Of a DNA stretch of 64,000 nt, positions 11,502 to 21,894 are shown in pieces; within the stretch, counting starts at the first letter, position 1, and each line of letters starts with the position of its first letter. Under the pieces are notes generated by a model. That model was not told the origin of the DNA. It saw only the letters and a program-made list of their open reading frames with translations, and ran no database searches. The DNA is from Allantophomopsis cytisporea. Taxonomy: Eukaryota; Ascomycota; Leotiomycetes; Phacidiales; Phacidiaceae. The position numbers and the translations under genes were made by a program. Where the stretch lies: contig CP103025.1 in assembly GCA_024752435.1 (NCBI GenBank), positions 992,001 to 1,056,000 of the forward strand, written 5' to 3'.

Positions 11502-11907
11502 TGGACATTTTGTAATCTAGTCATGTATGTTATGAATATTAGGAGTGAATGCATATCACAGGCTGTAAATATATGTGAAAGTAGGCTTGAAATGTGGAAA
11601 GCTTTGCAAGCACGAGGATATCAGGATCCTTTCGTTGTATAGACTTAGTCCTATCAACGCGAACCTTGCAATTTTACGTAGAGCGACGGATCCAGTATAG
11701 AAGTATCTCCTGAATCACAACTGAGTAGAGAGCTCCTTGATAAGATGTTCGTGTACATTGATCATCCGGGAGTATAAGACTCAATCTTCTCTACTAACTA
11801 CCAAATCTTGTGAATGAAAATCAAGGCAGGTGATACTTTTCGTCCAATAATCTCATCGAGATAGCTATTATAGAGCTTCGTGGATCTGATGACTCAAAAT
11901 ATGAATG

Positions 11908-11950
11908 ATGACAATAAGAACAATGACAATAAGAACAATGACAATAGTGA
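11908..11950. repeat. 15-bp tandem repeat, about 3 copies
   Basis: The unit AATGACAATAAGAAC occurs nearly three times, followed by looser GAATGTGAATGACAATG copies up to about 11970. No coding frame is evident. Confidence 0.7.
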
Positions 11951-12770
11951 TGAGAATGTGAATGACAATGATACAATGTAGGACGAGTCCGCAACTATAA
12001 TGACTATCCACACTCCTCACAACCATGATTGAGATATGTGATTACGTCTGAGAAGCTGGAGAACAAGCCTCACTTGAAAACGCATTTCTTTTATATGCAC
12101 TGCCAACTTCATGTGCAGTAGCACCGTGCATCAATATTCCCCAGCCGAGGGAGCACGTGTAACCACTGCTCATATGTACTGACAGTAAGTTGCAAAAGTA
12201 TCTGATGAACATCATCAACACCCTATGTAGGCTATTCAAGAGATCACTTGGCTCTCATCAGGCATATCACTGTCGTATCAAGAATTGATGCTTATTGTTA
12301 GTATCTTACCGTTACTACTCTCTTTTTACTCTCCAGTATCAGATATACAGGAATGGCAACGCCCTCTGTCTCCCGGTATCGAGTTGACATGTATTTAAAA
12401 AGAGCAGCATGTGAACTTGGTGGTTTTGAAATAATTCATATGTTGCCTCAGCACCCACACCATGGCGAAAGCACAAAACCAAAATGAACGTTTACCTTGA
12501 GGTATTGACGATGAGGCAGGTGGGAATGAGGAGTATGGTAGTCATATCGAATCGTATGCATGTGAAAACTCATAGTATACATCCGGTTTCTAGAAGGAAA
12601 ATTACTGAAGTAACGCACAGAACTACAGGACTTGTTATACTCATGCAAATCTTCTTTAGTTGTATTAAGAAGAGTGGACGTCTGGATTCAGTGGCATATT
12701 AAGCAAGATGCAAATTTTCTTGTCCTATAATTTTATCGTATAATTGCACACTAGCACTAATAACACATAG

Positions 12771-12793
12771 GGTGTAGGAAGAAAATCTACACC
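12771..12793. repeat. Short inverted repeat (GGTGTAG / CTACACC)
   Basis: Perfect 7-bp arms surround a 9-base loop. The left 13 bases (GGTGTAGGAAGAA) are identical to 3500-3512. AT-rich flanks suggest a transposon-end relic, which is inference. Confidence 0.45.
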
Positions 12794-13274
12794 AGGAATT
12801 TGAGCCTTGATTAGAGTCTCTTTACTACATAATTACTAGATATAATAAAAATATTACATACTTATAAGCCATCATTTTTGTAAATTACCGCTTTCAAACC
12901 TTGCATGACTGCAACATCTACACCTAGCAGTTACATGAGCATCACATTGCTGGTTGCAACGTAATCCACAGGCCAGACTCATTTGTTTGTCAAGAATGGA
13001 CGGCGAAGGTGAGAATGATAATAATGACTTGGTTGATAACATCCACCCAAATAATGCTGAGTGCTTTGCAAGTGTACTGTGAACGAAAACAATACGTTAA
13101 CTCAAACATAAATCGTAGATCTCTTGTCTTTTGTCATTGTAAGTTGATTCAATACAAGAACTAACTTGTATTACATAGTAAAAGCTTTTGAGTTTCATAC
13201 AAATGGGTATCATAAAAACTGCCCCAGAGTCATAACAAGCCATTTCTCAGATCCAGACAAGCTGTTTCCTCATC

Positions 13275-14470
13275 TCAAGAAGTAGGCAACTTTGCCAACC
13301 AATTAAGCACCATCATAGCCTCAACTACTGGAACCTTTATTCCGAATCCTAGTCTATCTTTTCCCCTGGCCTGCACAGTAAGATTATATAGCCCCAGGAA
13401 ATCAACATGGTTCTCCCTAGCAGCTCTTTCCATCTCCTCACTGAATTTCGAGACCTTCCGATTATCCTTATCAGGTTCTTCGCCCGCCGCCACCCCTACA
13501 GGACCCAGAGAGAGCATAGGGATATTACGCTCGGCGGCAGCTGCATAGCTAAGCCATTCCTGCAGCGATTGGGATGCAATATCGGTATCTTCCTCCATGT
13601 TGAGAGTTAAGGAATGGATCACGGGACTAGGCTGCCAGGGATTCGGCTTGGAATAAGTAAGGGACTTGAAAGTAGAAAAGGCGTCGACGGTGGTTGGGGA
13701 GCTATAGATAGGGATATATGCGTGTGGAATCCCTGGACTTATCAGTTTGCACAGAAATATGCCTGAAGTTCACGTACTGTTGCAAAAGGGCATGTTCCCG
13801 CCTTTGAGACTCCCGGCATCTTTGACTGCTTCGAGATAGCTCTTGATAGAGAACTTGTGCTTGCATTGCTGGGATCTGAATTGGGCTTCACAATTGCACG
13901 CCTTTCGTTCCTCGGGCCTCATTTCTGATTGGCGAAGGCCACCAAGGGAGAAGTCTTCTCGGAGGAGCATGTTAAAGGCTGTATAGATATCTTGAACTAA
14001 ACCATCGCCGATAAAAGTGATTGCACTGAACCGCTCAAGGATCATACATATCTCTGGGGTCGTAAACCATTTATAAGTGCACCCTGAGTAGAGTCAGTTA
14101 CTGCGATCTCAACAGGACTTATTTGGATAATATGTACCTTTGTCAGCAAGAAGGTCGTCATAGCCCTGTCTTCCACCGCTATTCAACGCCTCAAGTAAGT
14201 TTTTTCTTGTGTTGCATATACCTGAGGACCCTTCTGAGATTATGGTTGGTATAATGTATGTATTAGACTGGTAGATCCCACATTCCTCACTGCCATTAAA
14301 ATGCTTCATGGCACTAGATCTAGTCAGCACTGTGTTAATTTGGGAGTTTCTTATACCATGCCATACTCGTCAGTGAAACCATAATCGATATGTGCCTTCG
14401 TCTTCGGAGAAATGATGTTTACGGTAAGACATAGCATCATCAAGAATAAAAGCAGAGCAACGAATTTCAT
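13275..14470 (-). CDS. Secreted fungal protein, PC-esterase/SGNH-like
   Basis: Minus-strand exons 14470-14367, 14319-14138, 14083-13778 and 13732-13275 join in frame into 349 residues, with GT-AG introns of 45-54 bp. The N-terminus (MKFVALLLFLMMLCLTVNII) is a signal peptide or anchor. Recognisable blocks are CGIYQSNTYIIPTI, CNTRKNLLEALNSGGRQGYD, CTYKWFTTPEICMILERF, ITFIGDGLVQDIYTAFNML and a C-terminal NLTVQARGKDRLGFGIKVP...MMVLNWLA. The IGDG-LVQDIY block resembles the GDS block of fungal PC-esterase or capsule-associated proteins, but the usual nucleophile Ser is Gly here. Function is therefore uncertain; sugar-polymer acylation or deacylation is only a family guess. The frame stays open upstream to 14860; 14470 was chosen for the signal peptide. 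Confidence 0.72.
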
Positions 14471-16185
14471 GATAGAGATCATGAGGGAAGGGCCACACGA
14501 TAGACACCTAAGCACACTCCATTTTCCAGTCAAATTACACGGCAGGGTTAAGTTCTCATGCCATGAATTCTTGCCTCGCTTTCGGGGCATGTAGGATTTG
14601 ATGGCGACGATGCCATTGCGCATCTTGACTTCGATCCAGGAAGTGGCGACTTTGTCTGTAACGCCTATTTCGAAAGTAAATAAAAGCCACAGAATGGTTT
14701 TGCAGGAGTTTGATAGTTCGCTCATGAGAAGCATATAAGTAGAATATGAGGTAATACGAGATACTTTTCTGTTGACGTACCTACCAACCAAGATAGAGTT
14801 GGACTCACCTCTGAAGAAACGATGAGACAAAGCAAGCACAGTGGTGTTTATAAACCACATTCCGGGCTTTCCAATTATGGAGTTAAAGAGAAGTCAAGAA
14901 GTATAGCTCTTAGAGCTTCTTGGGGAAAGAACATAGGCGACCACTCCAAAAATCGTACATACTTAACGTCTTGAGAAAAAAAGTGGATTCCTTTTCATGA
15001 TAAAGTCCAGTTGAAGAAGGAGAAGACGACAACGGACGAAAAGTGACAGTAAGTTTGTATCATGATGTTTTGCATCTGGGAATTTTCACCCACCAAAGGT
15101 GAAGAAGAGACAACATAGTCAGAGCTTACTTACGTTCTTCGCATCAACGAGCCAGGCACACCGATCCGCAATAGTTGTGTATTCGATAGAATACACGGGT
15201 AGACAAAACATCAGCTCTGATCAATTAACAATATCGGCCACTTTTTCGGTATAGAGTGGCTTATGTTGCTTATACTATTCGTAAATCTTGATGGTCGCTC
15301 AACATTGACATATTTTGCCAGTGAAGCAATTTCAGTGCCGTCATTCGCGACTATAATGCGTAGTCCATCATAATACACGTCTGCGGCGTGCCGCCACATG
15401 CTAAGGCAAGACCTCGCAAACGGTTTCCCAACCCGACAGGAACAGTCTCATTAGATCAAACCCAGGAATCAGCTCCACCAATCAATCCACATCCATTGAG
15501 TTCGGCTGCGTACAGTATTAGGTATTCTAAGTAATGAATGGAGTATGAATACGTAGGTCTCACTTCCCCATCATCTACGGACAAAATAGTCCGGATCATG
15601 ATCTGTGATCAGCGATCAGGCTCGCTGATCGTTGCTGAGGTCTAACGGCACTAACTTAAGTCTAAGTCCCATGGCTTCAAATGGCATTGTCCTATGTGGG
15701 CAAGAATCTGATCGGCATTGCCTTACTATTACTGGGCTTATTTGATCATCATTTCCTGAATAGTCTTGAATCTCTGCGTGCCTCGGCCCTTTCTGGTAGA
15801 ACAACGAGATCTATGGATATGGGTACTCATTCTATAGGACGAATATTCTCCATTTCATGCGGGGCAGGGGGCAGGTCAGTTAGTGCTTCATATTGGGAGT
15901 GGAAAGCAATGCCGTCTATTTTCACTATGACGATGTGTCTATACCGCTCGATCAACTGAGATAGATCGTGTATCAACTAGGTTGACGGTCGATATTTCCA
16001 GCCGATATTCCCAGCAGCTATTTTATGATCATCCATAACGAATTTGAATTCCTCAGTTTAGTGCTGAGCTTGTCTGAAGATACAGTGGGTATAAAACATA
16101 TGAATCCCAAGTTAAGATATCAATCACTACATAGCAAAAGTATAGTATTATCCATAATCTGTCTTGTGTTACTTCAAAACTCATA
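14471..16185. other. Spacer upstream of two divergent secreted-protein genes
   Basis: No gene is supported. The first 390 bp are an open extension of the neighbouring gene frame without family resemblance. A short inverted stretch (gatcagcgatcaggctcgct..) lies near 15607. The right end carries the peroxygenase promoter. Confidence 0.45.
16090..16096 (+). promoter_or_regulatory. TATA box of the peroxygenase gene
   Basis: TATAAAA lies about 90 bp upstream of the ATG at 16186, a common distance in inducible fungal genes. No other TATA-like site is nearer. Confidence 0.5.
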
Positions 16186-17181
16186 ATGAAGTACTCATTA
16201 CTTACCGTCGCTGCTATCATTGGATCTACCAATGCCTTCCCAGGAATGGGGCGGTCAATGGAAAGAGGATTACCAGTTCAAGGCCCTGTAAAGAAGGTGC
16301 AGCCTGTGGCAAGAGAACCCAGCACAACCGCATCCTCATCATATCCAGAATATACTGCGCCTGGTGCTGGAGATGGTAAGCCACATCCTCGAATATAGAC
16401 TCATCATCTGACTCCCACAGTACGATCTCCATGTCCTGGCCTTAACGCCGCAGCAAACCACAACATCTGCCCACACAATGGCAAAGGCTACACAATCCCG
16501 ATCTTGACATCGTGTCTCAAAGAATCCCTAAATATGGGCGCTGATTTCTCGTTGTTCGTTGGCGCCGCAGGCATTGGCTCAAATCCAAACCCACTTGAGC
16601 TGTCTTTCGATCTGGACCAACTGGACCACCATGACGTGGTAATCGAGCACGACGCCTCTTTATCTCGCGGTGACGCCTATTTCGGCGATAATCACAGTTT
16701 CAATGAAACTATCTGGAATACAGTATTGGCGTACTACGATGGAATGGCTAAGACAAGCATCCCCGTGGCCGCAAAAGCAAAGTACATGCGTGTGCAGACC
16801 GAGAAGGCACGCGATCCGACTTTCACTTATACGCCGCAGCAGTTCATCTTCAGCTATGGTGAAACAGCCATTTATATCTCGACTATGGGCGATCCCGTTA
16901 CTGGTGAAGCACCAATCGAGTATGTACGCAGTCTTTTTGAGGACGAGACGTTACCGTACCACTTGGGTTGGACACCACCAGCGGAAACGAACCTTGCCAC
17001 ACTTGCGGCTATGGTTTTTGAGCTTAATATAGCGAATGGGGAGGAGTTGCCTGAGGGACTTACGTTGACGGAGAGTTCGCTCAAGGCGGCGTTGAGAGGT
17101 CTGGATCCAGTGACTGGAGCAGTCACCAATCCTGTTTTGCAGACGATTGGTTCTTTGCTTGGAATTACTGCTTCCTCTTGA
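16186..17181 (+). CDS. Heme-thiolate (unspecific) peroxygenase, short type
   Basis: This secreted heme-thiolate peroxidase of the chloroperoxidase/UPO family uses peroxide to oxygenate or halogenate organic substrates. Exons 16186-16375 and 16421-17181 give 316 residues. A signal peptide (MKYSLLTVAAIIGSTNAFPG) leads, then a Pro/Ser-rich spacer. The heme ligand is Cys68 in RSPCPGLNAAANH. The acid-base motif is EHD at 139-141, followed by Ser143, the pattern of short UPOs rather than the EGD-R of long ones. A distal Glu may lie in the FNETIWNTVLAYY segment. The single 45-bp intron is GT-AG and splits just before the heme Cys. A TATA box is present, suggesting regulated expression. Confidence 0.9.
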
Positions 17182-19332
17182 ACGTGCTTGGCGGCCTGGT
17201 CAGTTTTGGCTTCAGAATGTAAATATATACGTGTGTCTGAAATATACTATTACATAATAATAAACACTATATCTATGGAGAAACAACCATGCAAGAATAA
17301 TATTGTTATACTCTTTGATATCAAATTATTCGAGAAGAGCTATTGAACAAAGAGCTCCATGTAAGCGAGAAACTTACACCAGGTACTTGTGCACCATAAT
17401 ATCCTGACTGGTATTCATAGGTGATGTGGAGCATAGAAGAGCTCGCGTAAAGTGTTTTGAAGGGTTAGTTGAACGTATGGATATCAAGATGCTCAACCAC
17501 ACATATATGGTTACGGCAGATAGTTCCGGTTGTGCTATGAAACTGGTTTTGGCATGAAAAGAGTACACTCCGTGCTACCTAAAGGTGGTACATAGAAGAT
17601 TTGAGGGTTTTGAAGTTTGATATGTTGCGACGAGGGTGGTCACGACATACGTAGACGCGTGAGCATGTTTCCATTGTTTTGGTGAATCTCGTCGGCAAAA
17701 AAGTATCAACCAACCTGTTTCTAATAACACGATGAAGGGAAAACTGCAAAAAGATTACAGACGGGGCACGCCTCACCGGCTGTACCAGAAAATCCCGCTT
17801 GGGGATTTTACTGATTTTACAGTCCTTGATCTAGACAGGCGAAGATATCGACCCAGCTATATGACCATGGAGAGTCGAACCCTGGACTCCGCGATTTCAA
17901 GAAATTCGCGAATTTGCAAGGCCCGACCTATTCCACTAGGCCAAGGAGACTTATTGGGTTTCTGCCTGTTCTGGTGTATATAGACCGACTTGGGACCCGT
18001 TGCTATGCGAGATGTGACACTCTTGACAGCTCACTCATGAAAGTGGGAAATCTTCAACACGTGAAAAACGCCTACCACGTAGCACATTTTTAGTGATAAT
18101 CTCAATATATAAAGTTGAATCCACAAAGCTAGCACCTGAGGTTCTTGCAGGATTGACTATCATTAATCTTCAGTGTGTACTCGAAATTAAGAAAACATAG
18201 CTCCGGCCACAAAATATTCGGGTGCAATTTGACTCTGGCTATGTTCACACGAGAAATAACTCGTTGACTTCCAAACTTTCAGTTGATATAGTACTGTGAC
18301 AGAGAAACATACCAACTAGAGATGAAGGTTCAGCCAAGGTGTCAATAGCATATGCATTGATGGTATCGCTGGAGCGGACGATAGCTTTATACAGTGGTAT
18401 CATGACGCTATAGAGCGAGTCTTCATCCAGACAACTCAGCTTCTGGACAACACCGCTGCAGCACCATTGCTTACAGCTTGACGGTGTCGCGATATTGAAT
18501 ATTTGATCCAGTTTTAAACACTTTTTGTAACAAAAGAATGGCCCATAGATAGAAAGGTGATGGGACTGAAATAAAGACATTCAAGATACGTCCATTTACC
18601 ATGACTTATGTACGCAGTCATAGCGAAGATGATTTGAACGCTACTTACATGAAATGGATCTCGAATCCTTTAGAACTTGTAACAATCTATGCTTATCGAC
18701 AGAAGAAGAGTGAAAGAAGATACTCAGACGAGAAGGCTGTAATATCTTGTTGGATTAGACAATCAGTATAGGGTCTTCATTTCAAGAGATATCGGAAGAT
18801 CTTTTGTAGAAGTACAGGATTCAACGTATGTGATAAACTCGTAACATGTTATTGAGTATTTTATTTGGAATTTCTAGCTCAAAGAAGAAGATGAAACAAA
18901 AGATACAGATCTGAGTCCCCTTGATTACTTTTACTTATTTGATATGCCATGCTTCTCCTACGTAATTTCTAGTGCTAACTCCAGGTAGGAGTAGAAGTTT
19001 GTGCTTACCCATCTTCTAAGACCAAAGAATCTACACTTCGAAATTGTAAATCGTTAAAAGTGGATTAAAGTTCTATTCGCTGTAAAGAATTTCAGATACT
19101 TGAACGAGATCTGTTATCCGCTGTAGGATTTTGTTAGAATTGAGTGGACATGGGCCAATGACGCTAGCTCAGCCTTATCCAGGACGGCTACGGTGTGCGA
19201 TCCTGACGACATGCCAACAACTCCGCAACTCGACACCGCCTAAGTAGTTCTCAGACAACATAAACTGTTCAACTTGTACAGCATCATTAGAAAGTCCTTA
19301 GAAGCCAAGCAGGACGGCTCAAAATAGGTGTG
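17182..19332. other. Spacer with one tRNA-like element
   Basis: Apart from the tRNA-like sequence at 17866-17945, nothing is supported. A minus-strand frame of 111 codons (18245-18580) has a CKQWCC cluster but no recognised family or signal peptide. Confidence 0.45.
17866..17945 (-). other. tRNA-like element with Pol III A and B boxes
   Basis: On the minus strand TGGCCTAGTGG (17943-17933) fits the A box and GGTTCGACTCT (17881-17871) is one base off the B box. Three hairpins follow in tRNA order: a D-arm-like one (17925-17942), a long one with CGCG stems (17890-17910) and a T-arm-like one (17872-17889). I cannot build an acceptor stem, and the anticodon arm pairs poorly, so a working tRNA is unlikely. 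A tRNA pseudogene or the head of a tRNA-derived SINE are the best readings. Confidence 0.4.
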
Positions 19333-20120
19333 ATGTCTTTCCCAAACATCTATCATCACAGGAAAGTTGCAAACACTGCCTCGAAGTCATGTGAGATTTG
19401 CTTTAAACCAAGCACGAGTGTACTTGTGACGCCAGAGAACAAGGTGGGTCTACATAATTCAAACTATGCCAATCTACTCGAGTTTGACATTTCTTTAGGA
19501 CTTTTTCTATGTCTGTCCGGGTCATCTGAAGGATAAAGGTTTCTGTACCGCGATTGTTGATCAAGCAGCCGTGGCGGAGAAGAAGAAGAAGGAGATGGAA
19601 GCGGAAGTTGAAAGGGTGAAGAAAGAGTTTGAAGAGAAGCAGCGTAAGAAGAAGGAGAAGGAGAGCGACAAGGACAAGGATAAGGACAAGGACAAGGAGA
19701 AGAAAGATGACGAAAAAGACGAGAAAAAGGAGAAGACAGAACAGGTGAGTAATCCCAAAGTGCCGGAGGTGCCGGCGACATGATTGTCACCGATAACTTC
19801 AGTGCACCTTGCTTACAAACTGAGCTTCATGAACTAGCAGAAACAGGTGACTTAATGAACTGCCGATGCTGACATTTCCTTATAGAAGTCGGCCGAGATA
19901 TCTGCAAATACAGTTGAAGAGGAGCCCCGAGTGTTTGAGCTCAAAAAGTACGTGCCAATACATGAAGAGACTTTGATGTGAGACTTTCGTTGACGCCAAT
20001 CATAGAGCATTTTACCAGTCTCGCCTTGATAAGAAGAGGAATGCGGAGATTGCTAAGCGCAACCGTGAGCGCTTACAGAACCCTAACCTCTTCCCGCCGG
20101 TGCCGCAAGGATTACCCTGA
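19333..20120 (+). CDS. VFA1: Vps4-associated protein Vfa1
   Basis: Vfa1 binds the AAA-ATPase Vps4 at endosomes and stimulates ESCRT-III disassembly. Exons 19333-19443, 19499-19744, 19886-19947 and 20006-20120 give 177 residues. The N-terminal zinc-finger-like part shows CEICFKPSTSVLVTPENK, then after the first intron DFFYVCPGHLKDKGFC. A very charged Lys/Glu/Asp coil follows, with a DKDKDKDK run. The C-terminal Vps4-binding block reads FYQSRLDKKRNAEIAKRNRE. All introns are GT-AG; the second is longer (141 bp). The start at 19333 gives MSFPNIYHHRKV, the usual beginning. Confidence 0.93.
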
Positions 20121-21894
20121 TAAAATTGCATACATGTACGATATGTATGTACTCTTAAGCTCACGCTGTCAATATAATCCAACATAACACCGAAAGACAT
20201 TACGCTTGGTTGTGTTTCCACCACTCGTTTCCCATAATATAATCCCTTCGATATCTAATCGCGACCAGGCGTGAGCTTTGTCAGCCCGGAAGGACCGCCG
20301 TATACTATACTAAGCGGCGACTTACAATGAAAGTGTCCTCACCGACAAAGGCGTGATACCTGGCCGATTTTATAGGCGGTGTTCATGCCCAAAGGACATT
20401 CTCATCGAATCCACGTCAGCGCTCGGCTCGGGCCCCCCTTCATGCGGCACCTCGTCCGATAACACTTCACGGTCAAGATCCCAGTACCATGCAGCACATC
20501 AAATCACACGGTATACGCATCGGACAGCATATAACGTTGCCAGCCTTACGGTATACGATGCTGACTGCATGGTGACCCTGTCGACGATCAAGTTGCCGAA
20601 GCAGTTCGGGACGACATCAACTGCAGCGATGCAATTCCACATGCAACCAAGTCAGCACTCACGTCCCCGTCCAAGAAAATGAGTCTCGACTTAGTATGAT
20701 AACCGAACAAGATGCGCCTCTTCTTCATTACATTGCAGTGATAAGGTATATATCTAAATAGAACGAGTTCCCAGAGCCCCCCGCTGCATGTTGGATGATA
20801 CCCCTCACGAGACAATGCAACACAAACACCAAGAAGAGAAACAAAAAGCGGCGCCAAACTTCCACATCCGACTTCCGTGATCTCACTACTAAGCATACTG
20901 TGAGATGAGAAGATAAACCGGACGAATCCGAGATCTGGCGTTATTGTAGCAATTTATCCCTAGCCCCCAATGCTAAGTGTCCTCGAGGGACATTAGCGCT
21001 TACCTGGACCCCTGCCCAATCCTCTATAGCCAGGTTTCCAACCGGCTCCATGCAGCTCACCTTCACCGCAAATCCTTTGAAACGCCGTGTAATATTTTGA
21101 GATTCTTCTGTACGTGATCTTTGTGCGCGCTGTGGTCTGACCCCGCAGGTGTGATATAGAGTTGAGGACCTGTTCGAAGAGATCATCCACTCAGGCCACA
21201 GCATAAGATGGAAAAGCAAGCAGTCAGAGGTAGATGGATGATGTGATTGTTTGAGTCTATATGGATAAGACAATAGATAGGCAGATAGTTGGATGCAAAT
21301 GCAACGAGATATACCCCACCATAAGCTCAGAAATATGGCCCTCTTCCGCAGCCACGCGTTTCTAAGAGCGGCAAAGCCTAAATGCCTAGACCTCCTTTGT
21401 CTTGTGGCTGCATGGCCTAAATCGTGGCCATTGAGAGGGGACTGTCAACCATATCATGATGTAGTCTAACATGCCGGCCCCACGCATGCCCCGCGCATGC
21501 CCCGCGCTCACCAAGCAGAGTAGATTACATGTACAGGTGACATTGTAAAGAATGTCACATGATGAAAATCGAAGAGTAGAGTGCTCGAATGAAGTGTTTA
21601 TTCCTGTGCTCGGTATCATAATTCGTCACCAAGCCGATGAGTTCGCCGCGAATGCTAACACCTGTATAACGCCATGCCATGTATACCTTTTTGAACCCGA
21701 AAAATTGCCAACCCTTGAAGAGCCTATCGAACAGAAAGAGGCCGAGTCGTTTGAATTGAATGTGGCAAGAAAGCTATGAAGGTATCCCTTCAACCTATAA
21801 GAATATTTTTGTTTTGGATCCACCAACTCCGAGGTGCATAGTCATAGCCGTGCACAAAATACTGAACCAATTGACAACCATTGAATCAGGGTTA
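20121..21894. other. Spacer between VFA1 and the C2H2 gene (both 3' ends)
   Basis: No gene is supported. Open frames of 60-110 codons occur on both strands, but none has an ATG-led, family-like sequence. Confidence 0.45.

Larger units (their letters stand above)
11502..13274. other. Spacer with tandem repeats
   Basis: No gene can be supported. It holds a 15-bp tandem repeat (11908-11950) and a short inverted repeat at 12771-12793 in an AT-rich patch (12720-12870). Open frames near 12042-12239 and 12448-12702 overlap on both strands and lack protein character. Confidence 0.5.

Noticed and set aside
14471..14860. Upstream extension of the secreted-protein frame to 169 residues
   Set aside because: The extension precedes a good signal peptide and resembles nothing. 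The start at 14470 is preferred.
18245..18580. Possible small Cys-containing (hydrophobin-like) protein on the minus strand
   Set aside because: Only one CxxxCC-like cluster is seen, with no signal peptide and no eight-Cys pattern.
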